Assembly (NCBI GenBank): GCA_020433835.1
Contig: JAGRBY010000033.1
Span: 1-25,199 of the forward strand
From: Anaerolineae bacterium
Lineage (GTDB): Bacteria > Chloroflexota > Anaerolineae > 4572-78 > J111
DNA: 25,199 nucleotides
Direction: 5' to 3'
Shown one piece after another: positions 16,638 to 24,508 of this stretch (position 1 is the stretch's first letter; every line of letters starts with the position of its first letter). Both the position numbers and the translations under genes were made by a program. The notes under the pieces were generated by a model. It had not been told where the DNA came from and did not search any database. It worked only from the letters and a program-made list of their open reading frames with translations.

Positions 16638-18163
16638 AAACACTATCACAAAATCGGTTAGTCCTAATCGGGCAAATACTCCTGATCATGGGCGCGTCTT
16701 ATTACCTTCTTGTCTACTTTGTTCTTGCGCTGACAAGACTTTCATACCCTTTTGAACTTGAGTGGATGGAAGGCGGCTCCGTGATTCAAGTTCAACGCAT
16801 CTTAGATGGGCAATCGCTGTATGTTCGTCCATCGTTAGATTTTGTGCCCTTCATCTATACCCCTCTCTATTTTTATATCAGCTCGCTGTTTGCTCAAATA
16901 ACCGAAAACGGTTTCTTACCTCTTCGTTTGGTATCGTTGCTCTCCTCTCTTGGTTGCCTGGTTCTTATATACATGATCGTTTATAGAAGAACAGCTTCAT
17001 GCTATGCCTCTTTTATGGCATCGTGCCTGTTCGCTGCCACATTTCGTATCTCCGGAGCCTGGTTCGATATCGCTCGGGTCGACTCGCTTTTTCTTTTTCT
17101 GCTCCTTGCCGGCATCTATACCTTTGATGCGCCAGGTAGATTTACCCGCTCCTTCGCCGCAGCAATACTTCTGTTTTTGTCTTTCTTTACCAAACAGACG
17201 GCGCTGACAACAGCTACCTGTCTTCTGGTAGCAGCCCTATGTACACGCAGGCAGACCGAGCGTTACTTATTTCCACTCAGCTTCGGTTTCCTGATGCTAG
17301 CTTCATTTCTCATCATGAACACCTCGACTGCCGGCTGGTATCAATACTACGTCTTCGATCTACCTGTCCAGCATAACGTTGCTACCGCTATGTTGGTTAA
17401 ATTCTGGACGCACGATATTGCTCAACCGTTACCGATTGCTGTTTGTATCAGCCTTGTTCCGTTTTTTAGTCTTGCTACTACAAAATCAAAGGCTAACAGC
17501 ATCATTCGGGATATGTTTATCCTGGGTGGTCTTTTGCTGACCTCTTACTTTTCTCGACTCCACGCCGGAGCGTACGTTAACGTTCTTATGCCTGCCTATG
17601 CAGGTCTATCAATTTATTTTGGAATAGGTTTACATCGGTTGCTAAAAATCACAGGCCAACTAAGCTCCATAAAGATAATAGTAATTTTGGTTGTTGCTTT
17701 TCAATTTTATGCTTTGTTCTATCCGCCGGGACAACAGATCCCTTCAGCAAGAGACAAGCAGCAGGGCCAAAAATTGGAAGCACTTATTTTGAGTTTTGAA
17801 GGCGAAGTGTATTTAGCGGATCATCCCTGGTACCTGGGCACTCTAAACAAACCGACCCAAGCCCAATATATGGCCATAATAGATATCTTTCGAGCCTCTG
17901 AATCGGAGCAGTGGCAAGAAACTTTAGTACAAGAGCTAACGACCGCCGTTGTAGAGCGTCGATATGAAGCCTTTATCATCGATTCTAAAGAATTTGTAAT
18001 GCAAGTACCTAATTTCGAGAACTATTATGAACTTGTAGAGTCAAATCTCAGCAGAAACGCATTTCATCCAGTAACCGGTGTTAATCGCCGACCCACCTAT
18101 CTGTATGTGAGAAGAACTGTTCAATCAGATAGTGCGACAGACACAGATAAGCAGAACCGTTGA
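16634..18163 (+). CDS. GT-C membrane glycosyltransferase, EWMEGG type
   Basis: A 509-residue polytopic protein. The first periplasmic loop has ELEWMEGGSVIQVQRILDGQ (41-60) and then VPFIYTPLYFYISSL (71-85). This acidic-residue arrangement followed by YTPLY is that of a GT-C family of glycosyltransferases often annotated as GT39-like or uncharacterised. FDIARVDSLFLFLLL in the middle supplies a second acidic site. About ten hydrophobic helices follow, then a soluble C-terminal region of ~140 residues. The start is a TTG within the previous gene's stop (4-bp overlap). The codon choice and compactness match its neighbours, which suggests a three-gene GT-C operon (15087-19429). The sugar specificity cannot be read from the sequence. 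Confidence 0.82.
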   Translation: MKTLSQNRLVLIGQILLIMGASYYLLVYFVLALTRLSYPFELEWMEGGSVIQVQRILDGQSLYVRPSLDFVPFIYTPLYFYISSLFAQITENGFLPLRLVSLLSSLGCLVLIYMIVYRRTASCYASFMASCLFAATFRISGAWFDIARVDSLFLFLLLAGIYTFDAPGRFTRSFAAAILLFLSFFTKQTALTTATCLLVAALCTRRQTERYLFPLSFGFLMLASFLIMNTSTAGWYQYYVFDLPVQHNVATAMLVKFWTHDIAQPLPIAVCISLVPFFSLATTKSKANSIIRDMFILGGLLLTSYFSRLHAGAYVNVLMPAYAGLSIYFGIGLHRLLKITGQLSSIKIIVILVVAFQFYALFYPPGQQIPSARDKQQGQKLEALILSFEGEVYLADHPWYLGTLNKPTQAQYMAIIDIFRASESEQWQETLVQELTTAVVERRYEAFIIDSKEFVMQVPNFENYYELVESNLSRNAFHPVTGVNRRPTYLYVRRTVQSDSATDTDKQNR

Positions 18164-18169
18164 GCTTTT

Positions 18170-19429
18170 GTGATTGACAAGGTAATGATGCGGCTACTAA
18201 AAGACAACAAGGCAGCTATGTTACTGGCTCTGTTAGGGGGCATAGATCTCCTTTGGCAGGCTCCAATACGCTATATCTTAGATGGGGGACTATTGACGGA
18301 CTTCCGCAGCTTTTACTTTGCCGGAAGGGCTATTTTTGGCGAGGGTAATATCTATGATCACAACTATCTCATTGAATATGCAAAGGGTTCAGGTTATACA
18401 GGCTATGTCTTTTCTTATGTATACCCGCCTTCGTTAGCCTTCTATTCGGCCCCGCTATGGCATCGACTAAACGGAAGAGAAGCAGCCTTACTATGGATGT
18501 TGTTATCAATAGTTTTGGGAGTCTTTATATTGGTCGCGGTCACGCATCTTATCTCTACCCTGTCCAATCAGGAGTCAAAAGGTAAAAACAGTCTTTTGCC
18601 CTGGCTGTCGCTCTTTCTACTTGTGATCCTCCCATTTGGAAACAACCTAAGGTTGGGACAAGTAAATAGTGTTGTTCTTGCTTTTATCAGCGCGTCTTTA
18701 GTGCTAAGCTTGCACTATAAACGTGATCTTCTGGCCGGCTTCTTGCTTGCTCCAGCAATACTCATAAAGATGACTCCCCTCGGTCTGTTGCTTTATTTTA
18801 TCTTAAACAAGCATTATAAAACGCTCTACGGGTGTATTGTGGGAATTATTGTATTGAGTATACCTACATTTGTAACCAGTCAGGGGCTTAAAAGTTGGGA
18901 GTTCTTTCTGGATTTTGCAAATATGATGGATTATGGACAGACAATGCCCGGCCTCCCTGATGTTGCAAGTGTACCAAACTTTTCGGTGGCCGGCTGGATG
19001 GCAAGGCTCTCTATGAGTCAGCCCGCAATTAGCTTAATGACCAAAATAGGGCTGTCAATTTTGGGGTTAGGGCTTATTTGGCAACACTGGAGGCTTCGGC
19101 AACGCGACGATGGAAAACTTCTACTTTTGCCTTATTTAGTTTTGATGATTATCGCTTCGCCCTTCACTTATTTACATCACGTTATCTATATCTATCCCGG
19201 ACTGCTTCTCACCATCTGGACTGTTTGGGATCGTTCCTGTCGCTTACGGGTTCCGCTGTTGATTGGCTTGATCAGCCTTACCATTATTGCCGGTATCGAT
19301 CTACCCTCTCTATACAATGATCTTGGTTTGAACATAACCCTCTTAAGATCTATAAACCTCTACGCCCTACTGTGTCTATTTGGTATTGGTTTGATGGTTC
19401 CGGAGTTATGTACAATGATAGAGGAGTAA
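18170..19429 (+). CDS. GT87 / DUF2029 family membrane mannosyltransferase-like protein
   Basis: A 419-residue polytopic protein. TDFRSFYFAGRAIFGEG (43-59) with the catalytic-type Asp, YVYPPSLAFYSAPL (83-96), LRLGQVNSVVLAF and ILIKMTPLGLLLYF are the ordered signatures of the DUF2029/GT87 family. Its characterised members are polyprenyl-phosphate-mannose-dependent mannosyltransferases of the PimE kind. Around ten helices span the chain, with no large soluble domain. The length is normal for the family. It begins with a GTG 7 bp after the preceding stop; the ATG at 18185 or 18188 is an alternative (an AAGG lies close to the latter). It closes the GT-C operon, and the 134 bp that follow hold the promoter-like region of the polyketide synthase gene. 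Confidence 0.87.
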   Translation: MIDKVMMRLLKDNKAAMLLALLGGIDLLWQAPIRYILDGGLLTDFRSFYFAGRAIFGEGNIYDHNYLIEYAKGSGYTGYVFSYVYPPSLAFYSAPLWHRLNGREAALLWMLLSIVLGVFILVAVTHLISTLSNQESKGKNSLLPWLSLFLLVILPFGNNLRLGQVNSVVLAFISASLVLSLHYKRDLLAGFLLAPAILIKMTPLGLLLYFILNKHYKTLYGCIVGIIVLSIPTFVTSQGLKSWEFFLDFANMMDYGQTMPGLPDVASVPNFSVAGWMARLSMSQPAISLMTKIGLSILGLGLIWQHWRLRQRDDGKLLLLPYLVLMIIASPFTYLHHVIYIYPGLLLTIWTVWDRSCRLRVPLLIGLISLTIIAGIDLPSLYNDLGLNITLLRSINLYALLCLFGIGLMVPELCTMIEE

Positions 19430-19450
19430 GGTCGGAGCAGAAATATTACC

Positions 19451-19494
19451 ACCGACATTGGCATCTCGACCGACATTATAATAGAATTATTATA
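19451..19494 (+). promoter_or_regulatory. Candidate promoter with paired direct repeats and an inverted repeat
   Basis: ACCGACATT occurs at 19451-19459 and 19469-19477, exactly 18 bp apart start to start. TATAATA at 19477-19483 is an exact inverted repeat of TATTATA at 19488-19494 around GAAT. A sigma-70-like pair, TTGGCA (19458-19463) and TAGAAT (19482-19487), lies within it with an 18-bp spacer. That would start the transcript about 65-70 bases before the polyketide synthase ATG at 19564. The direct repeats overlap this promoter, which is the usual place for a regulator to bind. The function is inferred from pattern only. Confidence 0.45.
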
Positions 19495-19563
19495 CCCATT
19501 CATCTCTCTGTCACTGTAAATATCCCGTTTCCCACCTTTTTATGCAACTAAATTGAGAAGATC

Positions 19564-22524
19564 ATGGCTGATCTCAACCAACGCTTATCCCAAATATCGC
19601 CGACCAAACTGGCTTTGCTGGCCCAAGAAATGCGCACTAAGGCCAAATTGGTGGCTATAGAACCTATTGCTGTTATCGGCCTGGGCTGCCGCTTTCCCGG
19701 TAATTGTGCCACACCGGCCGCCTTTTGGAATTTACTGAAACAAGGCCAGGATGCTATCACCGAAATCCCGGCGGATCGGTGGGACGTCGACGCCTATTAT
19801 CATGCCGATCCGAAAGCACCGGGCAAGAGTGTGTCTCGCTATGGCGGATTTATACAACATCCCGCCGATTTTGATGCCCGCTTTTTCAACATCCCGCCGA
19901 AAGAAGCCATCAGCCTCGATCCCCAACAGCGGCTGCTTTTGGAAGTAAGCTGGGAAGCGTTGGAAAACGCCGGATGTGTTCCCGCCGAACTGTTAGGTAG
20001 CCAGACCGGCGTATTTGTCGGCATCAGCACCAACGATTACTTTCAACGGTTGGTTGCCCGCCACCATGCCGATATTGACGCCTATCTTGGCACGGGATAC
20101 GCCCATAGTGTGGCGGCAGGTCGATTGTCTTATCTTTTGGGATTTCACGGCCCCAGTCTGGCGGTTGATACCTCTTGCTCCTCATCACTCGTGGCGGTGC
20201 ATCTGGCCTGCCAGAGCCTACGTAATGGCGAAAGCGATCTGGCTTTGGCCGGGGGAGTCAATGTTATTCTCACGCCTGAGAACAGCATCGCTCTCTCCAA
20301 AGCGCAGATGCTAGCCCCCGATGGTCGCTGCAAAACCTTTGATGCCGCCGCCAATGGTTACGTCCGGGCCGAGGGCTGCGGCATGGTTGTGCTGAAGCGT
20401 TTATCCGATGCTATGGTTGACGGCGATACGATTTTGGCGCTTATTCGGGGCACGGCGGTTAATCAAGATGGCCAAAGCAGCGGTCTCACCGCTCCCAACG
20501 GCCAGGCCCAGCAAGCTGTTATCCGGCAGGCATTAAGCCGTGGTGGGAGCGCTCCCAAACAAATAAGCTATGTCGAAGCGCACGGTACCGGCACATTACT
20601 GGGCGATCCCATCGAGTTAGGTGCCTTAGGCGCAGTCCTTACGCCAGATCGTTCCCAGACTGAGCCGCTCTTTGTTGGCTCGGTAAAAACTAACATTGGC
20701 CATTTAGAAGCTGCGGCAGGGATAGCCGGGCTTGTTAAAGTAATCTTGGCTTTGCAGCATCAACAGATCCCACCCCATCTCCACCTAAAACAGCCTAATC
20801 CGCATATTGCCTGGGATGATTACGCTATAAAAATCCCAACGGAGTTGATACCCTGGCCGGCAACAGAATCGAGACGGCTGGCCGGCGTAAGTTCGTTTGG
20901 GTTCAGTGGAACCAACGCGCATATCATCGTTGAAGAGACGCCGCAAGATTTACAACGTATAAGCGCATCGACAGGGACAGAAGTTGAAACCCAAGATCAA
21001 AATACAACGTGGCATCTACTGACCTTGTCGGCTAAAACAGAGAGCGCATTGTTGGCAACGGCTGACCGTTACCGACAACATTTGACAGACAATCCCAATA
21101 TCAATGTGTCGGATATGTGTTATACGACCCAGACCGGCCGTTCGCATTTTGAACATCGTTTAGGATTGGTTGTTGAGTCCGCCCAAGATATGCAAGATAA
21201 ATTAAGCGCGACTATCGTCGGAGAAGAAACAAAGGGACTGATTAAGGGGCACACATCAGAATACCATCACGCAGGGGTTGGATTTGTCTTTGCGGGTCAG
21301 GCCGCGCCGAATATCAATATGGGACGTCAGCTATACCAAACTCAGCCCACCTTCCGCTCCGCATTCGATCAGTGCGTCGAGATTGTCTCGACCCGTGAAC
21401 AGAGCGCTCCGTTGGAGCAACTATTCAGTGGTGATCAATCCGTTTCCCCACTGCCCCATCATCCTCTAGTGCTCTTTGCCTTGGAATTTGCGCTGTCCCA
21501 ATTATGGCAATCATGGGGTGTGGAACCGGCACTGGTCATAGGCTACGACGTGGGTGAATATGTTGCGGCTTGTGTAGCCGGTATCTTTCCACTCGAAGCC
21601 GGGTTGCGATTGGTTGCCGAACGCAGCCGTTTGATGCAAACACAGCGCATCTCTGATGATGCCCCCTCACCATGGGAAGGCACAACGCCGATAGATTTTG
21701 CCAAAATTGTACAGGAAGTCACCTACGACACACCGACAATACCGTTTATCTCAGCGGTCACCGGGCAGATAATCAGCCCGGAAGTGATAGCAGGGCCAAC
21801 ATATTGGCTTTCTCCGCGTCTGCGTGAGCAACCACAACTTTTACAAGGCGTAGCTACTGCCGTCGAGCAAGGGGTTACCACATTTTTGGGAATTGGGCCG
21901 GGACCAATTTTATCCAACTTGGAGCAGCATTATTTACAAACGAAAAAACTGACAAGCTCAGGCACGAATGATGCGTCTCCCCACCTGCCGCCAAAAGTTA
22001 ATTGGCTTTCCGGTCTCTATGAAGGACAAAACGAAGATCAACAGCTAATGCAAACGTTGGCTGAATTATACGTTCTAGGGGCAAAAATTGATTGGAGCAG
22101 GATAGCTCAGAGCAATGGTCAAGCGTATCGAAAAGTTAATTTGCCCACTTATCCTTTCCAACGCCAACGATACTGGATCGATACTGACTGTAAGACAGAA
22201 TCTATCTCCGAAAATCGGCAAGTGAAGGTAGAAAAAAATACGCAGTGGGCAACAGACTCAGACGTACTGCGTCAATTCAAAAACAAGCCGGCCAATGAAC
22301 GCTACGATTTTTTAGAGGCATATTTGCTGACCTTGATAACCGACCTCCTTGGTGGTGACATCACCCCACAAACTCCGTTTGACACCTTGCGCGTGGACTC
22401 GCTGATGTTGGTTGAGATAACAACGCAACTTGCCATCGATTTAAATCTTGAGGTCTCGGCTAAAACCATTATTGAGAGCGGCAGCGTTGCCGCCTTGACA
22501 AAACGATTGATGAAGTCGTTATGA
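19564..22524 (+). CDS. Modular type I polyketide synthase, KS-(inactive AT)-ACP
   Basis: A 986-residue protein. A short docking-like helix (SPTKLALLAQ) precedes a complete ketosynthase, ~33-458, with Cys205 in DTSCSSS, His340 in EAHGTGT and His380 in NIGHLEAAAG, at the usual spacing. The acyltransferase region starts at ~571 (FVFAGQAAP). Its nucleophile elbow reads GYDVGEY with Asp662 in place of the serine of GHSxGE. Only ~30 residues separate RLMQ (689-692) from the DTPTIPFISAVTG strand, where active ATs have ~130. The ferredoxin-like subdomain and catalytic His are therefore gone. The post-AT linker ends in YPFQRQRYW, and an ACP (~910-985) with VDSLM (Ser946) closes the chain. It has no reductive domains or thioesterase. 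The ATG follows GAGAAG. The stop overlaps the next start (ATGA). Confidence 0.92.
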   Translation: MADLNQRLSQISPTKLALLAQEMRTKAKLVAIEPIAVIGLGCRFPGNCATPAAFWNLLKQGQDAITEIPADRWDVDAYYHADPKAPGKSVSRYGGFIQHPADFDARFFNIPPKEAISLDPQQRLLLEVSWEALENAGCVPAELLGSQTGVFVGISTNDYFQRLVARHHADIDAYLGTGYAHSVAAGRLSYLLGFHGPSLAVDTSCSSSLVAVHLACQSLRNGESDLALAGGVNVILTPENSIALSKAQMLAPDGRCKTFDAAANGYVRAEGCGMVVLKRLSDAMVDGDTILALIRGTAVNQDGQSSGLTAPNGQAQQAVIRQALSRGGSAPKQISYVEAHGTGTLLGDPIELGALGAVLTPDRSQTEPLFVGSVKTNIGHLEAAAGIAGLVKVILALQHQQIPPHLHLKQPNPHIAWDDYAIKIPTELIPWPATESRRLAGVSSFGFSGTNAHIIVEETPQDLQRISASTGTEVETQDQNTTWHLLTLSAKTESALLATADRYRQHLTDNPNINVSDMCYTTQTGRSHFEHRLGLVVESAQDMQDKLSATIVGEETKGLIKGHTSEYHHAGVGFVFAGQAAPNINMGRQLYQTQPTFRSAFDQCVEIVSTREQSAPLEQLFSGDQSVSPLPHHPLVLFALEFALSQLWQSWGVEPALVIGYDVGEYVAACVAGIFPLEAGLRLVAERSRLMQTQRISDDAPSPWEGTTPIDFAKIVQEVTYDTPTIPFISAVTGQIISPEVIAGPTYWLSPRLREQPQLLQGVATAVEQGVTTFLGIGPGPILSNLEQHYLQTKKLTSSGTNDASPHLPPKVNWLSGLYEGQNEDQQLMQTLAELYVLGAKIDWSRIAQSNGQAYRKVNLPTYPFQRQRYWIDTDCKTESISENRQVKVEKNTQWATDSDVLRQFKNKPANERYDFLEAYLLTLITDLLGGDITPQTPFDTLRVDSLMLVEITTQLAIDLNLEVSAKTIIESGSVAALTKRLMKSL

Positions 22525-24359
22525 GCGAAAGTCAATTTACTCCGTTTCAAACTACAGATTTGATCGACCATAAGGTTTTGGTGCTGGCCCCACACCCTGA
22601 TGACGAGTCTTTCGCCTGCGGCGGCGCTTTAATTCTACACGTGCAAGCAGCCGATCCAATCAAAATTGTTTTTCTAACAGACGGTGCCCAAGCCGATACT
22701 AAAAATGAATATGATACAGATGCTTATATTTATCTACGCGAACAAGAAGCCACGAACGCCTGCCATCTACTGGGCGTCGTGGATTTTGAATTTTGGCGCA
22801 TTCCCGATAGAACATTGTCAGCCAATGAATATACAATTTCTCGCTTGGCTCAGCTTATAGACGCCTATCAACCGACTCTCGTTTATGCGCCCTCTCCTTT
22901 CGAATTTCACCCGGATCACCGGGCGACGGCAAGCTTATTGTGGCAGGTTGTTCAAACAACGCACATCAAAACCCAGTTAGCTTTCTACGAGCTAAACCGG
23001 CCCATCACTATTAACACGCTCATCAACATTTCTGCTGTTGTCAAGCAAAAAGAACAAGCCTGTAACGTGTATGAAAGCCAGTTAAAATACTACCCCTATA
23101 CCGAAAGCACTCTGGGGTTAAATCGCTACCGTGCTCTAACCGTGGCCGATACCTGCACCTATGCCGAAGGCTTTTTCCTCCTAGACAGCGAGGATATCTT
23201 TACCAAGCCGATTGAAACTTTTGGCCTTAACCAAATTAGGCCCATCGACAGCAGCCCAGAAAAATCGCGGCCCCTGGTCTCAGTCATTATTCGCACCAAA
23301 AATAGAAATATGTTATTGAGACAGGCGCTTTCCAGTGTTCTAACGCAAACCTATCCTCATCTGGAAATCATTGTGGTTAATGACGGCGGGGAAGACAGCA
23401 CCTCTATCATGGAAGAATTTCGACCGCATTTGGCGATTCAATACATCGCTCACGACCAACCACGCGGGCGAGCCGCAGCAGCAAATACAGGCCTGCGAGC
23501 GGCCAAGGGCAAGTACATCAACTTTTTAGATGATGACGATCTTTTTTATGCCGATCATATCGAAAAGCTAGCGGGCTTTCTGGAGTCCACCGGCGAATCG
23601 TTTGCCTATAGCGATTGCGAAAGGGGGGATTATCAATGGCAGGGTCAGAAATTTTTGCTTCACGGGCAAAGACAACTGTTCAATGGTGTTGATTTTGATC
23701 GGGATCGACTTTACTTTAACAACTATATTCCCTTGATGACTGCGATGTTTACCCACCAATTGTGGAAAAAAGTTGGTCCGCTGGATGAGGCGCTGGATTG
23801 CTTAGAGGATTGGGATTTGTGGCTCAGAATGGCCCAGCACACAACCTTTCACCATATCCCCGGCGTTACGGCCGAATATAGAAACCTTGTTGATCACAAT
23901 TACGATAATCGCACCTGGACGCTGAAAATCTATGATAAATATCGCGATTATTGGAGTTCGGAGATTTTAGCCAAGCAGACTTGGCCACGTATTGAAGCCC
24001 TCCAAAATGAAAATAACGCCTTGAAAGAGTCGCTTCGTCGCGCTCAAGAGAAATTGGAACAAACGCAACAGGAACATGACGAAAAGCTGAAATATCTTGA
24101 GCAATTGCAGACAGAAAACAGTGGATTGAAAGACGCCCTCCATCAGGCCCAAGAGAATTTAGAGCAAATAGAGCAAGGTCGCGAAACACAAACACAAAAT
24201 TTGGAGACAGAGATTGCCCACCTGCGATCCGAATTAACCCAAACACAACAGCTACTGGATTTCATCCAAAACTCTTTCTCTTGGCGATTAACCCGACTCG
24301 TACCACAAAATATCAGGAGTACGCTGCGACAAACGATGCTCCGTTTTAGCAAGAAATAA
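22521..24359 (+). CDS. Fusion of PIG-L/LmbE deacetylase, GT2 glycosyltransferase and coiled coil
   Basis: A 612-residue protein. Residues 18-225 form a PIG-L (LmbE) zinc deacetylase with the metal motif APHPDDES (23-30) and HPDHR (130-134). Such enzymes remove acetyl from N-acetylglucosamine units in GPI, mycothiol and bacillithiol synthesis. Residues 251-455 form a GT2 domain: LVSVIIRTKNR (252-262), IIVVNDGGED (283-292), NFLDDDD with DxD at ~337-339, and LEDWDLWLR (428-436) with the catalytic base. Residues ~488-582 form a heptad-rich coiled coil (Leu/Ile, Gln, Glu). The chain ends with NSFSWRLTRLVP, a tail seen in other surface-glycan transferases. Its ATG lies in the PKS stop (4-bp overlap). 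Deacetylating and adding a sugar in one chain, coupled to a KS/ACP, suggests building an amino sugar that is then acylated (inference). Confidence 0.9.
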   Translation: MSESQFTPFQTTDLIDHKVLVLAPHPDDESFACGGALILHVQAADPIKIVFLTDGAQADTKNEYDTDAYIYLREQEATNACHLLGVVDFEFWRIPDRTLSANEYTISRLAQLIDAYQPTLVYAPSPFEFHPDHRATASLLWQVVQTTHIKTQLAFYELNRPITINTLINISAVVKQKEQACNVYESQLKYYPYTESTLGLNRYRALTVADTCTYAEGFFLLDSEDIFTKPIETFGLNQIRPIDSSPEKSRPLVSVIIRTKNRNMLLRQALSSVLTQTYPHLEIIVVNDGGEDSTSIMEEFRPHLAIQYIAHDQPRGRAAAANTGLRAAKGKYINFLDDDDLFYADHIEKLAGFLESTGESFAYSDCERGDYQWQGQKFLLHGQRQLFNGVDFDRDRLYFNNYIPLMTAMFTHQLWKKVGPLDEALDCLEDWDLWLRMAQHTTFHHIPGVTAEYRNLVDHNYDNRTWTLKIYDKYRDYWSSEILAKQTWPRIEALQNENNALKESLRRAQEKLEQTQQEHDEKLKYLEQLQTENSGLKDALHQAQENLEQIEQGRETQTQNLETEIAHLRSELTQTQQLLDFIQNSFSWRLTRLVPQNIRSTLRQTMLRFSKK

Positions 24360-24399
24360 CACTTGTTGAACAGGACTTGCACTTTAAAGTATTACGGCA

Positions 24400-24480
24400 A
24401 GAAACCAGGGTTTTTAGCGTTAAAAAGAAACGTTTTTTGCCCTAAAAGGTTATTAATTAGTCATCAAAACCCTGGTTTCT
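24400..24480. repeat. 15-bp perfect inverted repeat (palindromic intergenic element or terminator)
   Basis: AGAAACCAGGGTTTT at 24400-24414 is the exact reverse complement of AAAACCCTGGTTTCT at 24466-24480. TTTTAG and CTAAAA inside can extend the fold, giving a long, mostly AT-rich hairpin. It begins 41 bp after the deacetylase-GT2 stop and ends 29 bp before the next ATG. It can act as a transcription boundary in RNA, but the loop is long and there is no clean U-tract at the end. The form resembles the dispersed palindromic repeats of Chloroflexota and Cyanobacteria (recollection, not searched). Confidence 0.65.
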
Positions 24481-24508
24481 AAAAAGTGCGCCATAGTGAG
24501 GATTGCTT

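Noticed and set aside
23866..24382. Minus-strand ORFs opposite the coiled-coil region
   Set aside because: They arise from the biased codon composition of the coiled coil and have no independent evidence.
24400..24480. Classical rho-independent terminator
   Set aside because: The stem arms are 51 bp apart and no uninterrupted T-tract follows the right arm, so I kept it only as a palindromic element that may also stop transcription.
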